A stretch of DNA of 64,000 nucleotides from Cognatilysobacter bugurensis (GTDB lineage Bacteria > Pseudomonadota > Gammaproteobacteria > Xanthomonadales > Xanthomonadaceae): positions 1,403,466 to 1,467,465 of the forward strand of contig NZ_BMYD01000001.1 in the NCBI RefSeq assembly GCF_014652095.1, read 5' to 3'. Made by a program: the position numbers and the translations under genes. This document shows, in pieces, positions 41,706 through 52,333 of the stretch. A model generated the notes under the pieces. It saw only the letters and a list, made by a program, of their open reading frames with translations, was not told the DNA's origin and searched no databases. The first letter of the stretch is position 1. Each line of letters opens with the position of its first letter.

Positions 41706-41733
41706 GGTCGCGCGGTCGCGCGGTCGCGCGGTC
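41706..41733. repeat. GGTCGCGC x3.5 tandem repeat
   Basis: Three full 8-bp units plus GGTC, located 39 bp upstream of the hydrolase start. A change in unit number could alter promoter spacing. Confidence 0.8.
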
Positions 41734-41901
41734 CATCGTGCGGTTGTCCCAGCGAAGCGCAATCACAGGCCGAATGCCCCGGCTCGACCTGCGTCGAACC
41801 GATGCGACTGCGCAGTCGCGGCGACGCGTGTCTGCGCCCGCGCCGCCCGACAAAAACGTTCCGTCGAGTGCTGCGTCCGGCGCGACACTCGACAAAAAGG
41901 C

Positions 41902-42336
41902 TTACGAAGCGAGCTTTGCCTCGAGTTCGATCGTCACTGCAGACAGCGCCTTCGACACCGGGCAGTTCTCCTTGGCGTCATTCGCGATCTGCTTGAAGCG
42001 CTCCGCATCCAAGCCCGGCACCTCGCCCTCAACCGTCAGTCGGATACGCGAGATGTTCGGCCCGCCGTCCATCGACAGTTCGACGTTCGCACGCGCGTCC
42101 AGGCGCGTCGGCGCGTGCCCGGCCTCAGTGAGCTTGGCCGACAGCGCCATCGCAAAGCAGCCCGCGTGCGCGGCGGCGATGAGCTCTTCGGGGTTCGTGC
42201 CCTTCTCATCGCCAAAGCGGCTATTGAAACCGTAGCGCGTGCCGTCGAGCAGGCCGCTCTGCGGCGTCGACAGCCGGCCTTCGCCGGACTTGAGGTCGCC
42301 TTCCCAGCGGGCGGTCGCGTGACGGGTAATGGCCAT
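41902..42336 (-). CDS. osmC: OsmC-family peroxiredoxin
   Basis: 144 aa. OsmC reduces organic hydroperoxides with two cysteines: Cys60 in AAHAGCFAMALSA and Cys125 in KENCPVSKALSA. N-terminal RHATARWEGDLKSGEG and GTNPEELIAAAHA are typical. Usually induced by osmotic or oxidative stress. Divergent from the EF-G-like gene. Confidence 0.94.
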   Translation of the reverse strand: MAITRHATARWEGDLKSGEGRLSTPQSGLLDGTRYGFNSRFGDEKGTNPEELIAAAHAGCFAMALSAKLTEAGHAPTRLDARANVELSMDGGPNISRIRLTVEGEVPGLDAERFKQIANDAKENCPVSKALSAVTIELEAKLAS

Positions 42337-42568
42337 GGTGCACATCCTCGGTCGATCGAAAGGACGCGCAGCGTAGCGGCCGTGCCGTGACGCGCGCATG
42401 GCACGAGCGGACGGGGCCTTGACCGCGCGTCGCGACGGGAGGACGCTCGACCGGCCGGCAGCCACTGCCGGCACCCCCGCCATGACCGCCCGCCGAGCGC
42501 CCACGCTCGGGCGCGCAGCGCGGACAGCCATGACGGCCTTCAGCCCAACCACAGGGAGAAGTCCGCTC

Positions 42569-44623
42569 ATGCCTTACGCCCCCGCCTCCATCCGCAACGT
42601 CGCCCTCGCAGGCCACCCCGCCGCCGGCAAAACCACGCTATTCGAAGCCCTGCTGCACGCCGGCGGCACGATCACCACGGCAGGCAGTGTCGAACGCGGC
42701 AGCACCGTGTCCGACTTCGATCCGATCGAAAAACAGCGCGGCCATTCGCTCGACCTCGCGGTCGCGAGCATCGACCACGACACCCGCGACGGCCCGATCC
42801 ACGTCAACCTCATCGATACGCCCGGCTACCCGGACTTTCGTGGGCCCGCGCTGTCGGCGCTGGCCGCAGTAGAAACCGTCGCCATCGTCATCGACGCCGA
42901 CACCGGCGTGGAGTACGGCGCGCGCCGGATGATGGAGTACGCGAAGGCGCGCGACCTCTGTCGCGTCATCATCGTCAACAAGATCGACCACGGCGCCGAC
43001 CTTGCGCAGTTGCTCAACGAGCTGCGCACGACGTTCGGCGCCGAGTGCCTGCCGCTCAACCTGCCCGCCGACGGCGGCACTCGCGTGGTCGACTGCTTCG
43101 GCCAGCGCGCGGGCGACAGCGATCTCGGTCCGGTGGCCGACTGGCACCAGAAGATCCTCGACCAGGTCGTCGAGATCAACGAAACGGTCATGGAGCACTA
43201 CCTCGACAGCGGCGAGGATGGACTGTCGGGGCAGGAGCTGCATGACGCGTTCGAGCAGTGCTTGCGAGAGGGTCACCTCGTGCCCGTGCTGTTCTGCTCG
43301 GCGCGCAGCGGCACCGGCGTGCGCGAGCTGCTGGACGTCGCCGAGCGGCTGTTCCCGAACCCGGCCGAGGCCAACCCGCCTGCGCTGGTCATCAACGGCA
43401 GCGGCGAACCCCGCCCCCTCGACACGAAGCCCGACGCCGAGGGCCACGTGATTGCCGACGTGTTCAAGGTGGTCAACGACCCGTTCGTCGGCAAGCTCGG
43501 GGTGTTTCGCGTGTACCAGGGCACGATCAGGCGCGACAGCCAATTGTTCGTCGACGATGGTCGCAAGCCGGTGCGGGTCGGCCATCTGTACAAGCTCAAG
43601 GGGCGCGAGCACGTGGAGATCGACGAGGCCGTGCCGGGCGACATCGCGGCGGTCGCGAAAATCGACGAGCTGCATTTCGACGCCGTGCTGCACGATTCCC
43701 ACGACGAGGACCACGTGCACCTCGCCGCGCTCCAGTTTCCCAAACCGATGTTCGGGCTCGCGGTCGAGGCCGCGCGCAAGGGCCAGGAACAAAAACTTTC
43801 GACCGCGCTGCACAAGCTCGCCGAAGAAGACCCCTGCTTCACCGTCGAGCACGAAGCCGAGACGAACGAGACCGTGATCCGTGGGCTGTCCGAGCTGCAT
43901 CTACGCATCAACTTGGACCGGCTGCGCGACAAGTACGGCGTCGAGGTGACCTCGCGGCCACCGCGCATTGCGTATCGCGAGACCGTCGCCACGCCGGCCG
44001 AAGGGCACCATCGGCACAAGAAGCAGACTGGCGGCGCCGGCCAGTTCGGCGAGGTGTTCCTGCGCGTCGAACCGTTGCCGCGCGGCGCCGGCTTCGAGTT
44101 CGTCGATGAGGTCAAGGGCGGCACGATCCCCGGCCAGTTCCTGCCCGCGGTCGAGAAAGGCGTGCGGCAGGCGCTCGCGGGCGGCGCGGTGGCCGGCTAC
44201 CCGATGCAGGACGTACGGGTGTGCGTATACGACGGCAAGCACCACCCGGTCGATAGCAAGGAGGTCGCGTTCGTGACCGCCGGCAAGAAAGCGTTTCTCG
44301 ACGCGGTCGCGAAGGCCAAGCCGCAGGTGCTCGAACCGATTGTCGACCTGGAGGTCAGCGCGCCCGAGCAGCACATGGGCGACATCAGCGGCGCGCTTGC
44401 GGCGAAGCGTGCGCGCATCAACGGCACCGACGGCGCACGGGGCGAAGTCGTCGTACGGGCACAAGTGCCGCTGTCGGAACTGGAGAGCTTCGCGGCCGAG
44501 CTGAAGTCGATGACGGCCGGTCGCGGGCGGTACTCGCTCGATTTCAGCCACTACGAGCCCGTGCCCGTCCAGGTGCAGCAGAAGCTCGGCGCGGGCTACA
44601 GGCCCCGGCACGAGGAAGACTGA
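42569..44623 (+). CDS. elongation factor G-like GTPase
   Basis: 684 aa translational GTPase. G1 AGHPAAGKTTL, G3 DTPGYPDF, G4 NKID, followed by EF-G domains II-V (VFRVYQGTIRRDSQLFVDDG, TGGAGQFGEVFLRVEP, GKHHPVDSKEVAFVTAGKKA). It is the paralogous EF-G-like type rather than canonical FusA: switch I and other consensus positions differ, and no ribosomal protein genes adjoin. Its role is not settled. ATG 42569 follows AGGGAG; a strong hairpin follows the stop. Confidence 0.88.
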   Translation: MPYAPASIRNVALAGHPAAGKTTLFEALLHAGGTITTAGSVERGSTVSDFDPIEKQRGHSLDLAVASIDHDTRDGPIHVNLIDTPGYPDFRGPALSALAAVETVAIVIDADTGVEYGARRMMEYAKARDLCRVIIVNKIDHGADLAQLLNELRTTFGAECLPLNLPADGGTRVVDCFGQRAGDSDLGPVADWHQKILDQVVEINETVMEHYLDSGEDGLSGQELHDAFEQCLREGHLVPVLFCSARSGTGVRELLDVAERLFPNPAEANPPALVINGSGEPRPLDTKPDAEGHVIADVFKVVNDPFVGKLGVFRVYQGTIRRDSQLFVDDGRKPVRVGHLYKLKGREHVEIDEAVPGDIAAVAKIDELHFDAVLHDSHDEDHVHLAALQFPKPMFGLAVEAARKGQEQKLSTALHKLAEEDPCFTVEHEAETNETVIRGLSELHLRINLDRLRDKYGVEVTSRPPRIAYRETVATPAEGHHRHKKQTGGAGQFGEVFLRVEPLPRGAGFEFVDEVKGGTIPGQFLPAVEKGVRQALAGGAVAGYPMQDVRVCVYDGKHHPVDSKEVAFVTAGKKAFLDAVAKAKPQVLEPIVDLEVSAPEQHMGDISGALAAKRARINGTDGARGEVVVRAQVPLSELESFAAELKSMTAGRGRYSLDFSHYEPVPVQVQQKLGAGYRPRHEED

Positions 44624-44630
44624 CGTCGAG

Positions 44631-44657
44631 CCGCGGCCCGCATCGGGCGGGCCGCGG
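44631..44657. terminator. hairpin between convergent genes
   Basis: Perfect 10-bp arms CCGCGGCCCG (44631-44640) / CGGGCCGCGG (44648-44657), no T-run. Between EF-G-like (+) and the 44663 gene (-), so probably stops both. Confidence 0.6.
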
Positions 44658-44662
44658 CGAAC

Positions 44663-45184
44663 TCAGAGGTCGGGCTGCGACCGCTCGGCAGTTCCGACAG
44701 CGCGGTGGCCGTGGGCGCGCAGAGCGCCCGCGATCGTGGCGCCTTCGTCGTCCTTCAACAGCAGTCGCCCTTCGCCGCGCGCGAGCCGCCGCTGCACCGC
44801 CGGCTCGATCGGGATCTGGGCGCCGATCACCCGGCCTTCGTCACCGTCGCGCTCGAGCGGCAGTGCGAGCAGCGCGTCCCGGGCGCCGCCGTCGCCTTCG
44901 AGCGCAAGCGTGACGTCACGCACCTGCGGCGGCAGGGACCAGCCGACCAGATCGAGGCGCGCAGCGTTATCGTGGAGTGTGAGACGCGCTTCGCCGCGCA
45001 GGCCGAGATCCGGCGGTGCAGAGTCGCCCGCGCGCACGTCCGTGATGAGCAACGCGCGCAGCCGCAGCGGTTCGTGTCCTGCCGCTTGAGGCATTGCGAG
45101 CGCCATGAACGCGCACGCGAGCCACATCGCGCAGACCAGACTGCGAGCAGCGATGCGGCGGTCGATGACAGGGCGGGCGGACAC
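44663..45184 (-). CDS. exported protein of unknown function
   Basis: 173 aa from GTG 45184 (start uncertain). A hydrophobic segment MWLACAFMALAMPQAAG looks like a signal peptide. The mature part is beta-rich and repetitive (LRLRALLITDVRAG, GLRGEARLTLHDNAARLDLV, VRDVTLALEGDGG), somewhat like CHRD-type domains, but this is not firm. No ribosome site is clear at any start. Confidence 0.55.
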   Translation of the reverse strand: MSARPVIDRRIAARSLVCAMWLACAFMALAMPQAAGHEPLRLRALLITDVRAGDSAPPDLGLRGEARLTLHDNAARLDLVGWSLPPQVRDVTLALEGDGGARDALLALPLERDGDEGRVIGAQIPIEPAVQRRLARGEGRLLLKDDEGATIAGALRAHGHRAVGTAERSQPDL

Positions 45185-45396
45185 GAAGGCACAGTACGTC
45201 GCGCAGACGGTGGGACCGCGTGAAAAAAGCCGGTTTTTACCTGCTTCCGCCCACTTTCCATGCTCCGACCTGCACATGGCGGCCCCGGGTAAAACCGAGC
45301 GGGAGCAGCGCCCCATCGGTCATGACGCGCATCGTCGTCCAACCACGCCGCCTGGCCACGACGCGCCGTGTCCGCGTGCGTCGCTAGATTCAGCGC

Positions 45397-46005
45397 ATGC
45401 CGGATTCGTCTGCACCAGTTGACCCCACATCGCCACCGGCGCAAACCGCAGCGACGCGGGACTACACGTCAGCGGCGTGGCAGGTCGTGATCTGGACGGT
45501 GCTCGGACTTGCCGCGTACGCGGGAATGCACTGGTTCTGGCACCGGCCCGAGATGCGGCAGCCCCGCCTGCTCGCGGAGCTCGTGCGCATGCCGCCGCCC
45601 GACGCGTTGCCGGTCCCGGTCGAGGGCGTGCGCCCCGATGCGATCGCAGACACCTGGGGCGCGCCACGCGGACGCGATCGCACGCATCAGGGTGTCGACA
45701 TCTTCGCTCCGCGCGGCACAGCCGTGCGCAGCACCACGCGAGGGCTGGTCACGTCGGTGCGCGACGGCGGACTCGGCGGCCGGCAGGTCTGGGTGCTCGG
45801 TCCCGGTCGCGAGCGGCACTACTACGCGCATCTCGACGACTGGGCCTATGCGCTCGCGCCCGGCGATGTCGTCGAGGCCGGGACGACGCTTGGAACCGTC
45901 GGCACGACCGGCAACGCACGCGGCACGCCGCCGCACCTGCACTACGGCATCTACACCGGCAACGGCCCGATCGACCCGTTGCCGCGGTTGCGCGCCAGGC
46001 ACTGA
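45397..46005 (+). CDS. M23 (LytM) family metallopeptidase
   Basis: 202 aa. One N-terminal membrane anchor (about 29-46) is followed by the LytM domain with zinc ligands HxxxD (THQGVDIFAP) and HxH (PPHLHYG). All residues for activity on peptidoglycan cross-bridges appear present. It faces the periplasm. Single gene. Confidence 0.9.
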   Translation: MPDSSAPVDPTSPPAQTAATRDYTSAAWQVVIWTVLGLAAYAGMHWFWHRPEMRQPRLLAELVRMPPPDALPVPVEGVRPDAIADTWGAPRGRDRTHQGVDIFAPRGTAVRSTTRGLVTSVRDGGLGGRQVWVLGPGRERHYYAHLDDWAYALAPGDVVEAGTTLGTVGTTGNARGTPPHLHYGIYTGNGPIDPLPRLRARH

Positions 46006-46178
46006 ACCGTTGAGCCGCCGTGTTCGTCGACATCGGCATTGATGCCCGTTCTCGATGCGGAATACGACGCACTGCACGCCTCCGCGCGCGGCCGTAACGC
46101 AGACCGTGTTCGTGCGGTAACCCTGCCCCGCCGCGAGCGCAGCGCATCCGCTACGCTCGCGCTTCACGAAGGATGCCC

Positions 46179-46766
46179 ATGCCGCGCCAGACCGCTCCCG
46201 CTCCATGGTGGACCCGCACTGCTGCGATCGCGGCGGCCGTGATGCTGGTGGCCTGCGTGCTTGCCATCGCGCGGTGCGCCGGTTCCGACCGGAGCGGCCA
46301 AATGGAAGCTGCCCAGCCGGCGACGGGCGGCGACGAACCAGTTGCGTCCGTCGCGCCCGCGAGCACCCAGCCCGAGACGAGCGCAGCGGATGCCGCCGCT
46401 CACGCCCGCCGGACGCAGGCCGTCTCGGAGGCGATCGACGCAGTGCACGCATACCTGCAAGCCGTGGGCGCGCAGGACTTCGAGACAGCCGACGCGCTTT
46501 GGCAGCCGAACCGTCGTCCGGCCGCCCAGGATGAATCCGGCTTGCGTGAGCTAGGGCCGCTGCGCGCTCTGCGCATCCAGAACCTGTCGCCGGCGCTGCC
46601 GACTGGCAACGAGATTCCCGCATCCCTGGAGGTGCCGGTGCAACTGGTCGCCCACCTCGAAAGCGACGGACCGGTCCGGTTGAACGGGCACTACCGCATG
46701 CGACGGGACCCGGTGCGTGCGCGCTGGGAGATCTCGGGCGCATCGCTGCGGCTGGTCATTCGGTGA
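46179..46766 (+). CDS. membrane-anchored protein of unknown function
   Basis: 195 aa. A hydrophobic segment (about 15-30, AAIAAAVMLVACVLAIA) is followed by a linker rich in Ala/Pro/Ser/Thr, then a helical-beta domain from about 80 (VSEAIDAVHAYLQAVGAQDF, end GHYRMRRDPVRARWEISGAS). The C-terminal motif recurs in the 47499 lipoprotein. Second ATG 46179 is preferred since GAAGG lies 6 nt before. First of four same-strand genes. Confidence 0.7.
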   Translation: MPRQTAPAPWWTRTAAIAAAVMLVACVLAIARCAGSDRSGQMEAAQPATGGDEPVASVAPASTQPETSAADAAAHARRTQAVSEAIDAVHAYLQAVGAQDFETADALWQPNRRPAAQDESGLRELGPLRALRIQNLSPALPTGNEIPASLEVPVQLVAHLESDGPVRLNGHYRMRRDPVRARWEISGASLRLVIR

Positions 46767-46824
46767 AGCCCGGATTCATCGCGGCGCGCGACGATGGCGG
46801 CCGCTGCCCGAACGGAGACCCGCG

Positions 46825-47484
46825 ATGACTCAATCCCTCGACCGCACCGCCACACGTGCCCTCGGCACTGCTCGCACGCCGCCCCCGGCCTGCGAGAAAG
46901 GCGCCCGCGCTGTCCGAACCGGCGCCGTGCAGCCGCTCGCCGTCGCGATCATGCTCGCGCTGTTCGTCCTAATCACGGGCTGCGCGACGCGCGTGGGCAC
47001 GGTGCTGTTCGGCAATGAATTCGCGTTCTCGACGCCGGAACTGCAGCAGTCGCTCGAAAGGCGTTTTCCGCGCGATTACGAAGCACTCGGCGGACTCGCC
47101 ACGGTCAAACTGATGAACCCGCGGCTGTCGATCCCGAGTGGCGGCGGTCGGCTGCGCGTGGACTTCGACGTCGGATTCGGTGGGCCCCGCGGCGGTGGCG
47201 ACACGCCCGACGGGCGCATCGCGGTGACGAGTGCGCTGCGCTACGATCCCGCCACGCGCGGGCTGCACCTGCTCGATCCGAGTCTCGAACGCGTGGAGAT
47301 CCCCGCGCTCGGCGGTGTCATGAACGACACGGCACGCAGCGCGCTCAACCGCTGGCTCGTCGATTACGCTCGCGACGAACCGATCCATCGTTTCGACGAC
47401 AGCCTGCTTGCGCGCATCGGCGCCCGCCGCATCTCGGGCACGCGGATCGAGCCCGGTCGCGTCGTCATCCAACTCGGCCCCTGA
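46825..47484 (+). CDS. DUF1439 lipoprotein
   Basis: 219 aa. A long charged N-terminus precedes a hydrophobic stretch ending in lipobox LITGC (Cys about 53). The DUF1439 domain follows (FSTPELQQSLERRFPRDYEA, LMNPRLSIPSGGGRLRVDFD, DEPIHRFDDSL). The domain is related to lipid-binding YceB-type folds. A shorter start nearer the signal is possible. ATG 46825 has CGGAGA upstream. Confidence 0.78.
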   Translation: MTQSLDRTATRALGTARTPPPACEKGARAVRTGAVQPLAVAIMLALFVLITGCATRVGTVLFGNEFAFSTPELQQSLERRFPRDYEALGGLATVKLMNPRLSIPSGGGRLRVDFDVGFGGPRGGGDTPDGRIAVTSALRYDPATRGLHLLDPSLERVEIPALGGVMNDTARSALNRWLVDYARDEPIHRFDDSLLARIGARRISGTRIEPGRVVIQLGP

Positions 47485-47498
47485 CAGTAGCTTTCCGC

Positions 47499-48239
47499 AT
47501 GCGCATGCCCCGCCTCCCGCTTGTCGTCCTGACCCTCGCGCTTGCCGCCTGCAACGGCGACTCGGCTGCGCCGCAGGCGGGTCCCGCCGCAGGCAACGAA
47601 CGCGGGGGCGCCGCGCTGCCGGCGCCGGCTGGGGCGCCCGGCACGGGCGTCACCGGCATGCCCGACGAGCCGGGTCCAAATGAAAGCGGGCCGCCCGAGG
47701 TCGCGTCCGCGGACCCCGCGCTCGGCGCCGACGGCCTCCCGCTGCCGGTCGAAGGCGCGCCACCCTCGGCTCCAATCGACCCGGCTACCGGCGCCCCGCT
47801 GCCGCTCCCGCCGCCTCAACCCATGGACCCCGGCGCTCCGCCGCCCCCACCCGCACCACCCGCGCCCGAGCCCCCCGTGACCGTCGACGCGCTGGCTGCC
47901 GAGGAAGCGATAGCGGTTGTGCGTGAATACCACTCGGCGATCAACGCAGGCGCGCTCGGCCGCGCGTACGGGCTGTGGGCCGACGGCGGCCGCGCAAGCG
48001 GCCAGACGCCTCAGGAGTTCGCCGACGGCTTCGCGGCCGTCGAGAGCCTGGCAGTCGACATCGCGCCGCCCACGCGCGCCGACACCGCGCTTGCCCGCGT
48101 CCCCGTCACGCTCACGCTGCGCCGTCGCGACGGCAGCGAGCGGCGCCTCGCCGGTCACTACACCCTGCGCCGCGACCCGGTCGACCCGTCGGCCGGCTGG
48201 CGCATCGCCGGCACGCGCCTGCGCGAATCTGCGCCCTGA
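47499..48239 (+). CDS. proline-rich lipoprotein
   Basis: 246 aa. The signal ends with lipobox LAAC (Cys 18). A long low-complexity Pro/Gly/Ala linker (about 20-125) carries a run of prolines that could span the periplasm. The C-terminal domain (EAIAVVREYHSAINAGALGR, end GHYTLRRDPVDPSAGWRIAG) shares the GHY..RRDPV..W.I.G motif with the 46179 protein. Function unknown; NTF2-like fold is possible. Confidence 0.75.
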   Translation: MRMPRLPLVVLTLALAACNGDSAAPQAGPAAGNERGGAALPAPAGAPGTGVTGMPDEPGPNESGPPEVASADPALGADGLPLPVEGAPPSAPIDPATGAPLPLPPPQPMDPGAPPPPPAPPAPEPPVTVDALAAEEAIAVVREYHSAINAGALGRAYGLWADGGRASGQTPQEFADGFAAVESLAVDIAPPTRADTALARVPVTLTLRRRDGSERRLAGHYTLRRDPVDPSAGWRIAGTRLRESAP

Positions 48240-48268
48240 GCCCGCCGGACCCCACCGCGCCGCGCGCG

Positions 48269-48700
48269 GTGATCGACACCAACGCGTGGCTCGACCTACT
48301 GGTGTTCCGCGACCCGCGCGCGGCCCGGCTCAACGCGGCGCTGTGCGCAGGCACGGTGACCGCGGTGGTGGACGCCGCCTGCGTCGCCGAGTGGCACCGC
48401 GTGCTGGATTACCCGGCGCTCGCGCTCGACCCCGGCCGTCGCGCCACCATCGACACGGAGTTCCACCGCCGCAGCCATCGCGTCGAGACCGCCGCGCCGC
48501 CGCACCCGCTGCCGCGGTGCGAAGATCCGGACGATCAGAAGTTCCTCGAACTCGCGCTGGTGACGGACGCGCGCTGGCTCATCACCCGCGACCGCGCGTT
48601 GCTCGCGCTTGCCCGGCGCACCGCGCGCGAAGGTTGGTTCGACATCGTCGAGCCGGCCTTGTGGACACCTGATGGCCCGATGCGGCCCGGGGCCCGGTGA
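48269..48700 (+). CDS. PIN-domain protein
   Basis: 143 aa from GTG 48269. Acidic residues of a PIN nuclease: D in VIDTNAWLDLL, E in CVAEWHRVL, D in CEDPDDQKFLELAL and D in LITRDRALL. PIN toxins cut RNA, but no antitoxin gene adjoins; the upstream gene is a lipoprotein. It may be a stand-alone member. The start is uncertain, as no ribosome site is clear. Confidence 0.8.
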   Translation: MIDTNAWLDLLVFRDPRAARLNAALCAGTVTAVVDAACVAEWHRVLDYPALALDPGRRATIDTEFHRRSHRVETAAPPHPLPRCEDPDDQKFLELALVTDARWLITRDRALLALARRTAREGWFDIVEPALWTPDGPMRPGAR

Positions 48701-48792
48701 ACGGAATGACGCGATAATTTCGAGTCGACGCGCCATGGCTTTGAGCAATGGACGCGACCCGCGCGGCTCCGGCAGCGTATCGATGCGGCCCT

Positions 48793-49800
<1,008 letters not shown>

Positions 49801-49859
49801 GGCGTAGGGCGGACAAGGCGGGCCACCATCGTGGACCCGCCCGCCTGCATGCCGTGTCG

Positions 49860-52121
49860 TCAGATCTCGAAGCGGTACGAGAGCTTCACGAGCAGCTGCT
49901 CGCTGTCGCGCAGGTCGAACGCATCGGTGAACTCGTCGCGCGCGTCGAACGGCCGGCCGATCGCCTCGTCGTAGAACGCACCGCCGCGCACGTATGCGAC
50001 GTACAGGTGCGACAGCGGTGCGAGCTCGTAGCGGTAGCGCACCTGGAAGCCCATGTTGCGCAGCCCGAAATCCGCAACCGGCTCGTCGACCGCCAGCGGC
50101 GTGCCGTCCGCGGCCGTGCGCCAGACCTGCTCGACCCGCGCATCCAGACCGATCGTTTCGAGCCGCACGCGCAGCTCCTGTTTGTTGTCGATCAGCCACG
50201 TGGCACCGACGTTGAGCGCGAACTGATCGGCCTCGAACGTGGCCAAGCGGTTATCGCGCGTGGCGGGATCGTTGTCTGGACGCCACAGCAGCCAATCGGG
50301 GTTCCGACGCGCTTCGAGACCCGCGGTGAAGCTCAGCGAATCGCTGACGTGGTACGTCGGCTCGAAATACACGGTGACCGCACCTTCGTCCGGACCGCCA
50401 AGCCCGTCAGCCGTGTATCGCGCATTCGCGTACCAGCCCCAGCGGCCCTGCCGCGGGCGAAAGCGCTCGGTGAACAGGAACAGCTTGGCCGGCATCTTGA
50501 CGATGCCGTTGCCGCGCAGGATCAGATCGTCATGGCCGTTGGTCCAGCCGGCGATCTCCGTGAGCTGGTTGCCGCCATCCTTGCGCTCGCTGATGCGATT
50601 GACGGCCCAGGCATCGCCGATGTGCAGCCCGTCGTCGTTCACACGCCGCGACACGGCGGCGCGCACCTCGTGGGAGTTGAAGACCGACTCGGCGGGCAGC
50701 GACGTGAATCGCCGTGCGATCTCGTAGCGTGCGTAATTGAAATTGTTGCGTTCGAGGTAACCGAAGTCGTTGAGCTGCAGCGCATCGCCCAGGTGCACCG
50801 CGTACAGCTGCTGACGCCAGTTCGGAGCGAAATTGTGGTCGATGCGCACCTGCGCGCCGGTGTCGTCCACACGGCGGCCGCCCTGCTCGATCGACGAGCC
50901 GACGGCGACCGTGCGGACGTTCCACCGTGCGTTCGACCAGCGATGATCGACTTCGTACACCGTCGCCTGACGGTCGAGGAAGGGCCGGTCCACGTGGGTC
51001 ACCGTGGCGCCGACGCCCTGCGCCCCGAATTCGCGCGTCGCGCGCGTCGCGTAGAACTGGCGCCCGTCGTCGCCGCCTTCGTCCGCGGCGAAGACGCCGT
51101 AGTTGAAGCCCGCGGCGCTGCCATTGACCTTGAGCGCCGCGCTCACGTCGCCCGAGCCGTCGCGGTCGTCCTCGGGGCCGCCCACGCGGCGCGTGTAGAT
51201 GAGGCGGTTCGCGTTGTTCAACGAGCCGAACGGCACATCGAAAAAGCTCTGGTTTTCCGTGAAGAACGGGCGCTTGTCGCTGAAGAACGTCTCGACCGCG
51301 CCGAAGTTCACGACCAGCTGGTCACTCTCGACTTGGCCGAAATCCGGGTTGACCGTCGCACTGAGCTGGAACTGGCCGCTCGGCTTCCAGAACACGTCAC
51401 CGCCGGCGTCGAAGTCGGCCCGGTGGCCGACAAGGTCCTGCACGCCCACCACGTACGGCGTGACCGCGAGCAGCGCCTGGCTGAAGGCGGGGATTTCGAT
51501 GCGCTCGAAGCGCGTGAGGTAGCGCGACTCGGTGTAGATGACGGCGGGCCATGCCGCGCGCTCGCCGGTCGCGCCGAGCACGCGATCGAGCTGGATGCCG
51601 ATCGTGCGCACGTCGCCCACGGCCTTCTGCATCGGCGCCGTGTGCCACGGGATCAGAAGTTCGGCCGACCAGCCTGCCTCGTCCTCGCTCGTGGCATGCA
51701 GCCAATCGCCGTCCCAGTCGTTGCTGAACTGGTTTTCGTTGGTGATGGTCGCGTCCTCGATGCTGTCGGACAGCGTGACCATGAAGTTGTAGCCGGTGCG
51801 GCCGTCGCCGTTGAAGTCGACGAACAGGTTCACGCGGTCGACCGGGCCGCCCTCGTCGCGCTGGGTGCGCTGGCGTGTGCGCGGCACGCTGGCGTCCTGC
51901 AGGTTGCGGAACGCGACGGCGAGACCGTCTTCCGTCGCGAGGATCCACGCCTCCGTCTTCTGCGGCGCCGGCTCGCGTGACAAGGGCTGGGTGAGGCGGA
52001 AGTCGGTGATGTGCCGCGCGCCTGCCCATTCAGCCGGGTCGATGCGGCCGTCGATCTCGACCGCGGACGCGGCGGGCGCCGCGAGCGCGGCGAGGATGGC
52101 AAGGGTAAGCGGGGTGCGCAT
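49860..52121 (-). CDS. CBM9-like/DUF5916 outer-membrane protein
   Basis: 753 aa. Signal peptide ([20 protein letters not shown]), then a CBM9-like sugar-binding domain ([20 protein letters not shown]) to about residue 200. A DUF5916 region follows ([36 protein letters not shown]), ending in beta-strands and a terminal aromatic (YRFEI), as for an outer-membrane barrel. Function of DUF5916 is unknown; it occurs in Bacteroidetes and xanthomonads. Confidence 0.85.
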   Translation of the reverse strand: MRTPLTLAILAALAAPAASAVEIDGRIDPAEWAGARHITDFRLTQPLSREPAPQKTEAWILATEDGLAVAFRNLQDASVPRTRQRTQRDEGGPVDRVNLFVDFNGDGRTGYNFMVTLSDSIEDATITNENQFSNDWDGDWLHATSEDEAGWSAELLIPWHTAPMQKAVGDVRTIGIQLDRVLGATGERAAWPAVIYTESRYLTRFERIEIPAFSQALLAVTPYVVGVQDLVGHRADFDAGGDVFWKPSGQFQLSATVNPDFGQVESDQLVVNFGAVETFFSDKRPFFTENQSFFDVPFGSLNNANRLIYTRRVGGPEDDRDGSGDVSAALKVNGSAAGFNYGVFAADEGGDDGRQFYATRATREFGAQGVGATVTHVDRPFLDRQATVYEVDHRWSNARWNVRTVAVGSSIEQGGRRVDDTGAQVRIDHNFAPNWRQQLYAVHLGDALQLNDFGYLERNNFNYARYEIARRFTSLPAESVFNSHEVRAAVSRRVNDDGLHIGDAWAVNRISERKDGGNQLTEIAGWTNGHDDLILRGNGIVKMPAKLFLFTERFRPRQGRWGWYANARYTADGLGGPDEGAVTVYFEPTYHVSDSLSFTAGLEARRNPDWLLWRPDNDPATRDNRLATFEADQFALNVGATWLIDNKQELRVRLETIGLDARVEQVWRTAADGTPLAVDEPVADFGLRNMGFQVRYRYELAPLSHLYVAYVRGGAFYDEAIGRPFDARDEFTDAFDLRDSEQLLVKLSYRFEI

Positions 52122-52333
52122 GTCGGTCTCTTACAGGACGGCCGCGGGGTCGCGCGCGGTGCGCGACAGGCCGTCGATCGGGGCGGCGTCAGGCTAACGG
52201 CGCGGCCGCGCGACACCGACTGTCAGAAGTCATGCGTGGCTGTGCCCGATCGGGCCGTTGGGCGAGCGCCGTCACACACACGGCGCTCTCGGCATTCACG
52301 GTCGTAGCGGCCACGTCGACGCGGCCGCGGGGG

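Noticed and set aside
48269-48700. Type II toxin-antitoxin pair
   Set aside because: PIN domain is clear but no antitoxin-sized DNA-binding gene adjoins.
49854-51980. 708-codon + strand frame opposite the DUF5916 gene
   Set aside because: Antisense shadow; the opposite strand has signal peptide and family motifs.
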